DNA of 64,000 bases from Rahnella aceris (GCF_011684115.1 NZ_JAADJV010000004.1:310001-374000), one strand, 5' to 3'. Positions 25,761 to 34,342 are shown, counted from the first letter of the stretch. Program-made: numbers and translations. The notes: generated by a model from the sequence alone, not told the origin.

Positions 25761-26240
25761 ATGTCAAATCCAGCATATTTATTTCTAACCGGAGTAGATG
25801 GTTCGCCCATTGTTGGTGGTTCGTTGGTTTCAGGCAGAGAGGGGGCGATAGAGTTAAAATCAGTGACTCATAATATGCATATCCCAGCCGACAGAAACAC
25901 GGGTAAACTAACAGGGACACGAATACATTCTCCGATCACCTTGCAAAAAGAATTCGATAGGACAACGCCGCTTTTGTATCGCGCACTGAGTGAAGGACAA
26001 ACGCTGAAGTCTGCTACAATCAAAATGTATCATATTCTTGAGGCGGGAATAGAAGCCGAATACTTCAATATCATTTTGGAAAATGTAAAAGTTACATCCA
26101 TTGCACCCAATTTATACCCCGGCAACCAGACTGGAACACATTTTGAAACTATCCAGCTACGCTATGAAAGCATTACATGGAAGTATGTAAACGGGAATAT
26201 CATTTATAAAGATACCTGGAATGAACGCATAACCGCCTAA
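25761..26240 (+). CDS. hcp: Type VI secretion tube protein Hcp (orphan copy)
   Basis: This 159-residue protein has the Hcp1 family layout: AYLFLTGVDGSPIVGGS, then HSPITLQKEFDRTTPLLYRAL, then YESITWKYVNGNIIYKDTW. Hcp hexamers form the T6SS inner tube and carry small effectors in their lumen. No other T6SS structural gene is in the window, so this is an auxiliary hcp that would need a T6SS encoded elsewhere. It lies 22 bases after the candidate immunity gene. Confidence 0.92.
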   Translation: MSNPAYLFLTGVDGSPIVGGSLVSGREGAIELKSVTHNMHIPADRNTGKLTGTRIHSPITLQKEFDRTTPLLYRALSEGQTLKSATIKMYHILEAGIEAEYFNIILENVKVTSIAPNLYPGNQTGTHFETIQLRYESITWKYVNGNIIYKDTWNERITA

Positions 26241-26329
26241 TAGATCGGCGACAACCCACTACAGCCTCCATCTCTGCTTGGGAAATCCAAAAACGACATA
26301 TAAAGTCGGCATTTTTACGCCTCCAACCC

Positions 26330-26370
26330 ACCTCATACTTATTCATTGTAGCAATGAATAAGTATGAGGT
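26330..26370. repeat. Perfect 19-bp inverted repeat downstream of hcp
   Basis: ACCTCATACTTATTCATTG (26330-26348) and its exact reverse complement (26352-26370) flank a 3-base loop. No T-run follows on either strand, so it is not a standard intrinsic terminator. It marks the 3' edge of the AT-rich hcp island and may be a boundary, transcript-end or recombination remnant. Confidence 0.75.
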
Positions 26371-26457
26371 CCGCCAAAGATAAACGTTCGCATCCTGCGC
26401 ACGTCTCCCTATACTGCTGTTATGTCGGCTGATTCAGCACCTGTTCAGGAAACTCCT

Positions 26458-26997
26458 ATGAAGTCATGGCTCTTACCTCTTTTGCTGCTTGCACCGCTCT
26501 GCTCGCAGGCGGCATCTACGCCGAAAGAAATCAAAGCGCGGTTCAGCCAGTTTAAGGTCGGCGATAAAACCATTTGCCTGGATGATGTGACTTACGCCAA
26601 CAACAGCAAAATGAAAGTTATCGAGAACGGCTTCGTGGTTTCGAAGCGTAAGAATGTGCTGGTTTATCAGAGCAACACCTTATTTCTGCTCGGTAATGAC
26701 ATCACGGTGAACATCAAGGCCGTGATTGAAAGCAAGGCAGGGAAAACAGGATTCCGTAATCAGTTTAAACAGGCGATGATCCGGGTCGACGGGATGGATG
26801 ATCCGACGCGCGCCAGTGAAAAAGCCAAAATCATTCAGTCTTTTGAAGACGTGATTTCAGATAAAAATAATGAAACGCCCTACAGTTCAGTGGCGCTGAC
26901 CGATAAAGGCTACATCATCACGCAGATGGAAAGTCATTCCACCACCATCAGCGAATGCTACGTCACGCCTTATAAGAAGCCGGAAAACAACAAATAA
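26458..26997 (+). CDS. Secreted protein of unknown function
   Basis: This is a 179-residue protein with a signal peptide (MKSWLLPLLLLAPLCSQAAS). The mature domain has two cysteines (ICLDDV and SECYVTP) that could form a disulphide. I do not recognise a family. AGGAA lies 7 bases before ATG 26458. The next gene starts 14 bases later, so the two may form an operon. Confidence 0.65.
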   Translation: MKSWLLPLLLLAPLCSQAASTPKEIKARFSQFKVGDKTICLDDVTYANNSKMKVIENGFVVSKRKNVLVYQSNTLFLLGNDITVNIKAVIESKAGKTGFRNQFKQAMIRVDGMDDPTRASEKAKIIQSFEDVISDKNNETPYSSVALTDKGYIITQMESHSTTISECYVTPYKKPENNK

Positions 26998-27011
26998 ATC
27001 AGAGGGAAAGG

Positions 27012-27494
27012 ATGACTATTTTAGCGCCGATGAGTGCTGCGTTTTACCAGGGTTTCGCAGAACAGCTGGCAAAAGATTATGCAGAAGAGAATGTAACAGC
27101 CGGTCTTTGGCAGGCGGATACCGCGCTGGAACGGGCTCGCAGTTCTACGCAAAGTGCACTGCCGCAAGGTATTGATACGCCGGATCAGTATCTTTTTGAG
27201 ATTAAAACCAAAGAGAACGGCGAAACAGCGGGCTATTTATGGTTTTCCAATGTGGAACGTTATGGCGTGCGCAGCGCGTTCGTGTACGAACTGACGGTGT
27301 ATCCGCAATTTCGCCGTCAGGGTCATGCAGCGGCAGCGTTCAGATTGATGGAAGAACGCCTGCAGGAACAGGGTTGTGTGGCAATTGAACTGAATGTCTT
27401 TGCCAGCAATCCCGGTGCGCAGGCGCTGTACGCCAGCCTCGGTTACGTCACAACGAAAATGAATATGCGTAAACCACTTAACGGGAATATTTAA
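27012..27494 (+). CDS. GNAT family N-acetyltransferase
   Basis: This 160-residue GCN5-like protein has core FVYELTVYPQFRRQGHAAAAFRLMEERLQEQG (acetyl-CoA loop RRQGHA) and the C-terminal ELNVFASNPGAQALYASLGY typical of RimI-like acetyltransferases. The substrate is unknown. It ends 17 bases inside the oppositely oriented GNAT gene. Confidence 0.88.
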   Translation: MTILAPMSAAFYQGFAEQLAKDYAEENVTAGLWQADTALERARSSTQSALPQGIDTPDQYLFEIKTKENGETAGYLWFSNVERYGVRSAFVYELTVYPQFRRQGHAAAAFRLMEERLQEQGCVAIELNVFASNPGAQALYASLGYVTTKMNMRKPLNGNI

Positions 27495-27930
27495 TAAATT
27501 CGGTCAGCGTACCAATACGATCATACAGTTTGCGGGCAGTATGATTTGAGGTCTGGGTAGTCCAGTAGACGTTGGCTTTATTGTTTTCGTCGGCGTAAGC
27601 ATAAACCGCTTCAATCAGTTTTTGCCCGATCCCCAGTTTGCGGGCGCGGTCGTCAACGTACAAATCCTGCAAATACACCACCTGCTGCATGTGCCAGCCA
27701 TGATCGTGATTGATACAGTTCACCAGCCCGGCCAGTTTTCCCTCGTACTCCGCCACATAGCCAAACATGCTGGCGTAATCAGGCTGTGATAAACGCTGGA
27801 AAGTGTAATCAAATTGCGCCGGATCGAGCTCCGACTGGTAAAAATCCAGATAATCACGCCATAACGCTTCCCAACCTTCGCGGTCTGCGGGGGTTAACAG
27901 ACGGATCATCACATCGTGCGGCTGGCTCAT
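27478..27930 (-). CDS. GNAT family N-acetyltransferase
   Basis: This 150-residue GCN5-type protein has IRLLTPADREGWEALWRDYL at the N-terminus, YLQDLYVDDRARKLGIGQKLIEAV (acetyl-CoA loop) and YWTTQTSNHTARKLYDRIG at the C-terminus. This combination is seen in the histone-acetyltransferase HPA2-like subgroup. AGGAGAA precedes the start. It is unrelated in detail to the convergent neighbour, so this is not a simple duplication. Confidence 0.88.
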   Translation of the reverse strand: MSQPHDVMIRLLTPADREGWEALWRDYLDFYQSELDPAQFDYTFQRLSQPDYASMFGYVAEYEGKLAGLVNCINHDHGWHMQQVVYLQDLYVDDRARKLGIGQKLIEAVYAYADENNKANVYWTTQTSNHTARKLYDRIGTLTEFIKYSR

Positions 27931-27958
27931 CGGGCATTCTCCTCAGGAAATGAAAACG

Positions 27959-28525
27959 TTACGGGCGTGACTGCGGATAATGTATCAGGTCGTGGAAACG
28001 CACGGAATGACCGCTTTCATTGCGGTAAGCGTGCGGACAATCGGCAACAAAACGCAAAGCTTCACCGGCGCTGAGCACGCGCGTCACGCCGTCAACCGTC
28101 AGCGTCAGTTCACCTTCGATAACAATCACATGCTCAATCACTCCGGCTTCGTGTGGTGTGGATTCGCTGCATCCGCCCGGCTCGAGATCGATAACAAACA
28201 TGTCCATACGCAGCGTGGTATCGAACGGAAACAGCGGCACCACGCGCATGCCCGAAGTGTCACTGTTGAACGTAGTCAGTAAGCCGTGGCGATGCAACGC
28301 CGCTGACTGCGCGGGCGGCGTTTCGAGAAATTCCGAGAACGAAACATTCAGGCCGCTGGCGATTTTCCACAGCGTCGCGACGGTCGGGCTGGATTCGCCG
28401 CGCTCGATTTGCCCGAGCATCGCCTTACTGACGCCGGTATGTTCTGCCGTCTGGCTGAGACTCCAGCCGCGTTCGCTGCGCACGGCTTTCAGCTGGCTGC
28501 CAATATGGTGGGTGAGTTCCTGCAT
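27959..28525 (-). CDS. ydcN: XRE-cupin transcriptional regulator, YdcN-like
   Basis: This 188-residue protein has an N-terminal helix-turn-helix (about 5-60: LKAVRSERGWSLSQTAEHTG, KAMLGQIERGESSPTVATLW) and a C-terminal cupin (about 100-185: HEAGVIEHVIVIEGELTLTVDG). In E. coli ydcN is divergent from the ydcO (benE) transporter, and the same arrangement is seen here. Two palindromes of the same sequence lie between the genes. The start at 28525 has AGGAG upstream; the longer frame runs into the operators and is rejected. Confidence 0.85.
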   Translation of the reverse strand: MQELTHHIGSQLKAVRSERGWSLSQTAEHTGVSKAMLGQIERGESSPTVATLWKIASGLNVSFSEFLETPPAQSAALHRHGLLTTFNSDTSGMRVVPLFPFDTTLRMDMFVIDLEPGGCSESTPHEAGVIEHVIVIEGELTLTVDGVTRVLSAGEALRFVADCPHAYRNESGHSVRFHDLIHYPQSRP

Positions 28526-28562
28526 CCTGACTCCTCTGGCAATCGTTTTTACCGATCGCGAT

Positions 28563-28620
28563 TGTGCGTTATAACGCACAGTGATATCTTGAGCGCAGCA
28601 GATGTGCGCTATAACGCACA
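28563..28620. promoter_or_regulatory. Twin 18-bp palindromic operators between ydcN and benE
   Basis: TGTGCGTTATAACGCACA (28563-28580) is a perfect 18-base palindrome. TGTGCGCTATAACGCACA (28603-28620) is the same site with one base changed. Centres are 40 bases apart, close to four helical turns, which favours two regulator dimers on one face of the DNA. The natural candidate is the YdcN-like regulator. Confidence 0.8.
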
Positions 28621-28663
28621 ACAGCATACCGCCAGCGTCCGCTAACCAGAAGGAATTTCGCCC

Positions 28664-29866
28664 ATGGCCTCGCGTCTCAGTTTGCAGAATTTAACGTTTT
28701 CGGCGGTAATCGCCGGATTTGTCGCGGTTTTAGTCGGGTATACCAGCTCCGCGGCGATTATCTTTCAGGCGGCGGAAGCGGCGGGCGCCAGCGTAGCGCA
28801 GATTGGCGGCTGGCTGAGTATGCTCGGGCTGGGCATGGGCGTTACCAGCATCGGGCTATCGTTGTATTACCGCACGCCGGTGGTGACGGCCTGGTCAACG
28901 CCCGGTGCGGCGCTGCTGGTGACCAGCCTGCCCGGCACTTCGCTTAACGAAGCCACTGGCGTATTTGTGTTTGCCACCGGGCTGATCCTGCTGTGTGGCG
29001 TGACCGGTTTATTCGCCAGACTGATGCATTACATTCCTCAGGCGCTGTCAGCGGCGATGCTCGGCGGTATTCTGTTGCGTTTCGGGCTGAACGCCTTTAC
29101 CTCACTGCAAAGCAATTTTGCCCTCGCAGGGACCATGTGTCTGGTGTATCTGCTGGCAAAACGCGCCCTGCCGCGCTATGCGGTGGTAATGGCGCTGGTT
29201 GCCGGGCTGATCGTCGCCGCATTACAGGGGGATATTGCCCTGCACGGTCAGACGCTGACCTTCGCCGCACCGGCGTTTGTGATGCCGCATTTCACACTTT
29301 CCACCATTATCGGCATTGGCATTCCGTTTTTTGTGGTGACTATGGCCTCACAGAATGCGCCGGGCATCGCCACACTGAAAGCGCACGGCTATCATCTGCC
29401 CGTTTCGCCACTGATTTCCTGGACGGCGCTGACTGCGTCAGTTTTAGCGCCGTTCGGCGGTTTTACCATCTGTATCGCCGCCATTACCGCCGCAATTTGT
29501 ATGGGTGAGGATATTCATCCTGATCCCAAAAAGCGCTATATGGCGGCCGTCTCGGCAGGCGTTTTCTATCTGATTGCGGGCGTGTTTGGCGGTTCCATCG
29601 GCATGATCTTTACTGCGTTACCGGAGGCGCTGATCCACACCATCGCCGGGCTGGCTTTGCTCGGCACCATTGCTGGCAGCCTGTACCGCGCGCTGGAAAA
29701 TGAGCGTCAGCGCGACGCGGCAATCATTACGTTTCTGATCACTGCTTCCGGCGTCACGCTGCTGGGAGTCGGTTCGGCATTCTGGGGGCTGGCCGGTGGT
29801 GTGATAACCCATCTGATCCTCAGCATTCCGGCGCGCAATCGTGATAAATCTGCCGGGAAAAGTTGA
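28664..29866 (+). CDS. ydcO: BenE family benzoate/H+ symporter-like protein (YdcO)
   Basis: This 400-residue inner-membrane protein has about twelve hydrophobic segments. Family features are VIAGFVAVLVGYTSSAAIIFQAA, TPVVTAWSTPGAALL, FFVVTMASQNAPGIATLKAHGY and PFGGFTICIAAITAAICMG. BenE-type proteins are proposed proton-benzoate symporters; no benzoate catabolic genes are near, so the physiological substrate is uncertain. AAGGAA precedes the ATG. Confidence 0.9.
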   Translation: MASRLSLQNLTFSAVIAGFVAVLVGYTSSAAIIFQAAEAAGASVAQIGGWLSMLGLGMGVTSIGLSLYYRTPVVTAWSTPGAALLVTSLPGTSLNEATGVFVFATGLILLCGVTGLFARLMHYIPQALSAAMLGGILLRFGLNAFTSLQSNFALAGTMCLVYLLAKRALPRYAVVMALVAGLIVAALQGDIALHGQTLTFAAPAFVMPHFTLSTIIGIGIPFFVVTMASQNAPGIATLKAHGYHLPVSPLISWTALTASVLAPFGGFTICIAAITAAICMGEDIHPDPKKRYMAAVSAGVFYLIAGVFGGSIGMIFTALPEALIHTIAGLALLGTIAGSLYRALENERQRDAAIITFLITASGVTLLGVGSAFWGLAGGVITHLILSIPARNRDKSAGKS

Positions 29867-29907
29867 GTCCGTTCAAGTTATGGGTAACAGGTTTTCGTAA
29901 CACGACG

Positions 29908-29929
29908 CAAAGTGACGACGATCACATTT
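29908..29929 (+). promoter_or_regulatory. CRP site upstream of idnD
   Basis: GTGA (29912-29915), six bases, TCAC (29922-29925) in AT-rich flanks matches the CRP core exactly. It lies about 65 bases before the idnD start, consistent with cAMP-CRP activation of a sugar-acid gene. Confidence 0.65.
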
Positions 29930-29988
29930 TATGACCGGCAAACCCTCTTTACTGGGCGCAATCAGGCCCTTTAAAGAGCGAGAATTCC

Positions 29989-31020
29989 ATGACTATTGCC
30001 ACACAATCCTGCGTCGTAACCGGGAAAAAAGACGTTTCGGTGATCAACCAGACCCTCGACTACACCGGAGCAGGTACGCTGGTGAAAATCACCCGCGGCG
30101 GCATCTGCGGCTCGGATCTGCATTATTATGAACACGGCGCGGTGGGTGATTTCAAAGTGCGCGAGGCGATGGTACTCGGCCACGAAGTGGTGGGTGTGGT
30201 GGAGAAATCGGATACCCCGCGTTTGCAGCCTGGTCAGAAAGTGGCGCTGAACCCGAGTAAGCCGTGCAAAGCCTGCAAATACTGTCTTTCCGGCGACGAA
30301 AATCAGTGCACCACCATGAAATTCTTCGGCAGCGCGATGTATTTCCCGCACATCAATGGCGCGTTTACGCAGTATAAGATCGTCGACAGCAACCAGTGCA
30401 TTCCTTACGACAATCAGGTCAGTGACCGTCTGATGGTGTTCGCCGAGCCGCTGGCCGTCGCCATTCATGCCGTCAATCAGGCAGGCGATATTCATGGCAA
30501 AACGGTGTTTGTTTCCGGCGTCGGTCCGATCGGTTGCCTGATCGTGCTGGCGGCGAAAGCCAAAGGCGCCGCGCAAATCGTGGTGACGGACCCGAGCGAA
30601 CGTTGCCGCACGCTGGCACTGGCGGTGGGTGCAGGTAAAGCGCTGGACGCCGCACAGGGTGATTTCAGTGAATATCAGGCGGAGAAAGGCTTTTTCGATG
30701 TCTCCTTTGATGCCTCCGGCCATCCGTCTTCCATCCGCCGTTGTCTGGAAGTGACCCGCGCGCGCGGCACGCTGGTTCAGGTCGGCATGGGACCGGTGGT
30801 GAATGAATTCCCGCTGATGATGCTCATTGCCAAAGAAATTAACTGGGTCGGCAGCTTCCGCTTCACCGAAGAATTCAACACGGCGGTCGAATGGCTGGCG
30901 AACAAAACTGTCGATCCGATGCCGCTGCTGTCGGCGGAATTCCCGCAGGAAAGCCTGGTGGAAGCGCTGGAATACGCCCTGGATAAATCCAAAGCCTCGA
31001 AAGTGCAACTGGTTTTCTAA
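29989..31020 (+). CDS. idnD: L-idonate 5-dehydrogenase
   Basis: This 343-residue zinc-dependent alcohol dehydrogenase family enzyme is the same length as E. coli IdnD and aligns throughout. It oxidises L-idonate to 5-keto-D-gluconate. GGICGSDLHYYEHG and LGHEVVG hold catalytic zinc ligands, KPCKACKYC and ENQC the structural-zinc cysteines, and SGVGPIGCLIVLAA the NAD(P) fold. The other idn genes (idnO, idnT, idnR) are not adjacent, so the gene stands alone here. Confidence 0.9.
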   Translation: MTIATQSCVVTGKKDVSVINQTLDYTGAGTLVKITRGGICGSDLHYYEHGAVGDFKVREAMVLGHEVVGVVEKSDTPRLQPGQKVALNPSKPCKACKYCLSGDENQCTTMKFFGSAMYFPHINGAFTQYKIVDSNQCIPYDNQVSDRLMVFAEPLAVAIHAVNQAGDIHGKTVFVSGVGPIGCLIVLAAKAKGAAQIVVTDPSERCRTLALAVGAGKALDAAQGDFSEYQAEKGFFDVSFDASGHPSSIRRCLEVTRARGTLVQVGMGPVVNEFPLMMLIAKEINWVGSFRFTEEFNTAVEWLANKTVDPMPLLSAEFPQESLVEALEYALDKSKASKVQLVF

Positions 31021-31107
31021 CCGGGTCTGCAATACCAGTCACAATATCAAAACACCGTTTCATTTTATTATGTCCTCTGATTTTTATCCTCAGAGGACAT
31101 TTGCATT

Positions 31108-31704
31108 ATGGTAAAGGACAACGCGAAAAAGCAGGTCGCTCTGCTGCTGGCCGACGGATTTGAAGAAGGTGAAGCGGTAATTGTGCTCGATATTCTCGAG
31201 CGGCTGGAGATTCAGGTCACCACATTAGCCTGCCAGAAAAGCCTGACGCTGCGCACCTATCACGGCATTCAGATGCAGGCCAACGAACTGCTGTCCGCGC
31301 AGGGGGATCGTTTATTCGATGCCGTCGTCATGCCCGGCGGGCCGGAAGGTTCAGTGGCGCTGGCGGCCAGTAAAGAGGTGGTGGAATTTGTCCGCCGTCA
31401 TGACAACGCCGGGAAACTGATTTGCCCGCTGTGCTCCGCTGCCGCGCGCGTACTCGGCGGAAACGGGCTGCTGAAAGGTCGTCGCTATGTCTGTTCCGGC
31501 GATTTATACAAAGACGTGAAAGACGGCGTTTACCTCAATCAGTCGTTTGTAGAAGACGGCAACTTACTCAGCGGCAAAGGATTAGGGCTGGCGTTTGATT
31601 TTGCGTTTCAGCTTGCGTACCGCCTGACCGGCGATGCTGAAACGACCAATTTCCAGGCCGACCATATCGACTATCACCACTGGCGCGCCGATCAGAAGCT
31701 TTGA
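31108..31704 (+). CDS. DJ-1/PfpI family protein
   Basis: This 198-residue protein has the DJ-1 fold: VALLLADGFEEGEAVIVLDILER (conserved acidic residue), DAVVMPGGPEGS, and the nucleophile elbow LICPLCSAA with Cys at about 111. It resembles the YajL/ThiJ branch, linked to protection against oxidative or carbonyl damage. GAGGAC precedes the ATG. Isochorismatase and GATase-AraC genes follow in the same direction, but gaps of over 100 bases argue against one tight operon with the first. Confidence 0.85.
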   Translation: MVKDNAKKQVALLLADGFEEGEAVIVLDILERLEIQVTTLACQKSLTLRTYHGIQMQANELLSAQGDRLFDAVVMPGGPEGSVALAASKEVVEFVRRHDNAGKLICPLCSAAARVLGGNGLLKGRRYVCSGDLYKDVKDGVYLNQSFVEDGNLLSGKGLGLAFDFAFQLAYRLTGDAETTNFQADHIDYHHWRADQKL

Positions 31705-31835
31705 TCAAAAAATTCTGAACCGACGGCGGATGGCGAAGGTCGTCCGCCCTGGTCAGCATCATGTCCGTTTTTGGCATTCTTCTCATTTCAATTCAGGCGC
31801 ACACTGGCTTCACACTCACCAGATGGAGTCCGGAA

Positions 31836-32390
31836 ATGACCCAAAGCGCCCTGTTAAATATCGACGTTCAACGTTCCTTCGAACATAAAGACTTCTGGCA
31901 GCAGGATGATTTACCGGCTTTCAGCGCAGCCTTAACCCGCCTGATTGATGGTTGTCAGGCCCGCAACGTGCCGGTTATCGACGTGTTTCACGTCAATCCT
32001 GATGGCGACTTTTCGCTGGCTTCCGGTCTGGTCACGCCGATGACGTTCCTCACACACCAGCCGCAACATGTCGTCCATAAACACGTCCACAATGCCCTGA
32101 CGGAATCCGGCCTCGACGGCTGGCTGCGCGATAAAGGCATCACGCATCTGATTATCGCCGGTATGCGTACCGAGCAGTGCTGCGAAACCACGGCCCGCGT
32201 GGCGTCCGATCTCGGCTATTCAGTGACTTTTGTCACCGAAGCAACACTGACGTTCCCGATGACCCACGCCAGCGGACTCACGCTGAGCGCGCAGGAGATC
32301 AAATTGCGTACCGAACTGGTGCTCGACGACCGCTTTGCCACCCTCACCGACGTGACCGGTGCGCTGGCGGAACTTGACCGCGTTGTGTGA
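31836..32390 (+). CDS. Isochorismatase-family cysteine hydrolase
   Basis: This 184-residue protein shows the family triad: Asp in LLNIDVQRSF, Lys in HVVHKHVHNALTESGLDGWL, and Cys in IAGMRTEQCCETTARVASDLGY. The substrate is unknown; relatives act on isochorismate, nicotinamide or N-carbamoyl compounds. The start at 31836 begins the family sequence; the longer frame from 31761 overlaps nothing recognisable. The regulator gene starts 35 bases downstream, so a regulator-target relation is likely. Confidence 0.85.
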   Translation: MTQSALLNIDVQRSFEHKDFWQQDDLPAFSAALTRLIDGCQARNVPVIDVFHVNPDGDFSLASGLVTPMTFLTHQPQHVVHKHVHNALTESGLDGWLRDKGITHLIIAGMRTEQCCETTARVASDLGYSVTFVTEATLTFPMTHASGLTLSAQEIKLRTELVLDDRFATLTDVTGALAELDRVV

Positions 32391-32425
32391 AGATAGCGTT
32401 TTCCCCTGCGGACGGATGAAGCACT

Positions 32426-33340
32426 ATGCAGCGAAATGTCTACTTTGTGACGCTCCCCGGCGTGATGTCGTTAGATCTCACCGGCCCGGCGGAAGCGCTG
32501 CGCCTGAGCGGGCAATTCCGGCTGCACTACATCGGGCCGCAGCCGGAAGTCATGATGTCTACCGGCCTGATGGTCAGCCATTTACAGCCACTGCCGCAAA
32601 GCCTGCCAGAGGGCAGCATTCTGATCATGCCGGGCGTGGCGGAATCCGCTGAAAACTTCAGCTCAATGGTGGCGCAGACGACCTGCGACTGGCTGCATCA
32701 GCAGAAAAGCGCCATTGAAGCGGGGAATTTAACGCTGGTGTGTATCTGCTCCGGCAGCCTGCTGGCCGGAAAAGCCGGGCTGCTCGACGGCTATCAGTGC
32801 ACGACACATCACGACGTGATCGGGCAGTTGCGCCAGCAGGTACCCGCCGCACAGGTAAAAGATAACCGGATATTTGTTGAAGACCGTTCCGTGCTGACCA
32901 GCGCGGGCATCAGCGCCGGTATCGATCTGGCACTGCACCTGATCGCCACGCATCTGGGGCCACAGGCGGCGCTGGATGTCGCCCGCGAAATGGTGGTCTA
33001 TTTTCGTCGTGGCGGTGATGATCCGCAACTCTCTCCGTGGCTGCGTTACCGTAATCATCTGCACCCCGCCGTTCACCGCGCACAAAATCTGATGGCCGCC
33101 GAACCGGAATCCGCCTGGCAGGTGGAAGAGGTCGCTGCCAGAGCGCACATCAGCGCACGCCACCTCACCCGTTTGTTCCGCCAGCATCTGGGTATCAGCG
33201 TGCGTGACTACCACGAGCAACTGCGTATCGCCGTGGCGCAACAGCGCCTTCAGCAGGGATCAGGCATCGAAAAAGCCGCCCTCGCCGCCGGATTTTCGTC
33301 CGCAAGACAATTGCGCCGTGCGCAGGAGCGGTGGCGTTAA
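32426..33340 (+). CDS. GATase1-like/AraC transcriptional regulator (FtrA type)
   Basis: This 304-residue protein has an N-terminal DJ-1/PfpI-like domain (1-190; SLDLTGPAEALRLSG, LVCICSGSLLAGKAGLL, TSAGISAGIDLALHLI) and a C-terminal AraC helix-turn-helix pair (215-304; VEEVAARAHISARHLTRLFRQH). Such regulators commonly sit beside isochorismatase-like hydrolases, as here, and activate them. The final helix-turn-helix ends abruptly at QERWR, slightly shorter than usual. Confidence 0.87.
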   Translation: MQRNVYFVTLPGVMSLDLTGPAEALRLSGQFRLHYIGPQPEVMMSTGLMVSHLQPLPQSLPEGSILIMPGVAESAENFSSMVAQTTCDWLHQQKSAIEAGNLTLVCICSGSLLAGKAGLLDGYQCTTHHDVIGQLRQQVPAAQVKDNRIFVEDRSVLTSAGISAGIDLALHLIATHLGPQAALDVAREMVVYFRRGGDDPQLSPWLRYRNHLHPAVHRAQNLMAAEPESAWQVEEVAARAHISARHLTRLFRQHLGISVRDYHEQLRIAVAQQRLQQGSGIEKAALAAGFSSARQLRRAQERWR

Positions 33341-33346
33341 AGGGAT

Positions 33347-34342
33347 TCAGCTCACCCAATTCCGCCGGTCTATTTTCCCCAACCCCATCGCCAGTAATAA
33401 TCCGCCACCCAGTCCGCAGATAAACAAAAAGGCGATGTTCAGCAGCGGATATTGCGGAAAGTCGAGATGCTGGCTGCGCAGGCCAATGATGATCAGTGCA
33501 TGAAAGCCGTAGATGGCCAGGGAATGACGGGAGATCAGGGCAAATCCCGGCAGCATGCGGTGTGTCAGCGCGTTTTTGAACACCACGAACAGCGCGATGG
33601 CGGAGATAAACACCAGCGGGCCGCTGTAGACGTAAAAAGTGTCGGCGAAATTCTGGTTAATTTGCATCTGCCGGTACGTACCCGTGGCAATCGCCAGCGT
33701 GCTGAGGATAAACAGGGCGCTGGCGGTAAGCGTGATTACCATTTTTTCAGTATTGAGCTGGCTGATGGCGCGGCCCATCAGGGCGTAAAGCACGTAATAG
33801 AAGGTATCGCCACTGATGTATAAATCCAGCGGCAAAAGATGGATTTTCTGCCATGTCACGGCAGGCAGTTGCGGATTCGCCAGGACGCCAAGCAATGTTC
33901 CGGCGATCAGCAGGTATCTGCCGGATACGGCTTTAACGTTAATCAGCGGGGAAATCAGGTAAATCACGATAATGGCGTAGAAAAACCAAAGATGGTAAAA
34001 CACCGGTTTTTCCACAATCAGACGCAAAGACGGCCAAAATCCTATTTTTGTCATGGTGAGGATATACATCAGCGAGACGGCGCTGTAGAACAGCAAACAT
34101 AATGTGACGCGCCAAAAATGCCGTTTTTGCGCACTTTTTTCACCCAAAAATAGCGCACCGGAAATCATAAAGAACAGCGGCACACAGACGCGCGAGGCGG
34201 AATTGAGCAGGTTTGCCACTGTCCATTCAGCGGTATGGACCGCAGCGAAATTGACCACCAGCGAGGTGCTGGCGTGGATCATCACCACCATCATGCAGGC
34301 GAGCGCACGCAGATTATCTATCCAGCTGATTTTTTGGCTCAT
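33347..34342 (-). CDS. wecH: O-acetyltransferase WecH
   Basis: This 331-residue integral membrane acyltransferase (family 3) has the same length as E. coli WecH and aligns well: ISWIDNLRALACMMVVMIHAS, NLLNSASRVCVPLFFMISGALF, KPVFYHLWFFYAIIVIYL and SGDTFYYVLYALMGRAI. WecH O-acetylates enterobacterial common antigen. ATG 34342 has AAGGAA upstream; a TTG nine bases earlier is less likely. It ends 6 bases from the convergent regulator gene. Confidence 0.92.
   Translation of the reverse strand: MSQKISWIDNLRALACMMVVMIHASTSLVVNFAAVHTAEWTVANLLNSASRVCVPLFFMISGALFLGEKSAQKRHFWRVTLCLLFYSAVSLMYILTMTKIGFWPSLRLIVEKPVFYHLWFFYAIIVIYLISPLINVKAVSGRYLLIAGTLLGVLANPQLPAVTWQKIHLLPLDLYISGDTFYYVLYALMGRAISQLNTEKMVITLTASALFILSTLAIATGTYRQMQINQNFADTFYVYSGPLVFISAIALFVVFKNALTHRMLPGFALISRHSLAIYGFHALIIIGLRSQHLDFPQYPLLNIAFLFICGLGGGLLLAMGLGKIDRRNWVS

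Noticed and set aside
27012..27930. Convergent GNAT genes as an inverted duplication
   Set aside because: The two proteins share only the general acetyl-CoA motif and differ in N- and C-terminal signatures, so a recent duplication is not supported.
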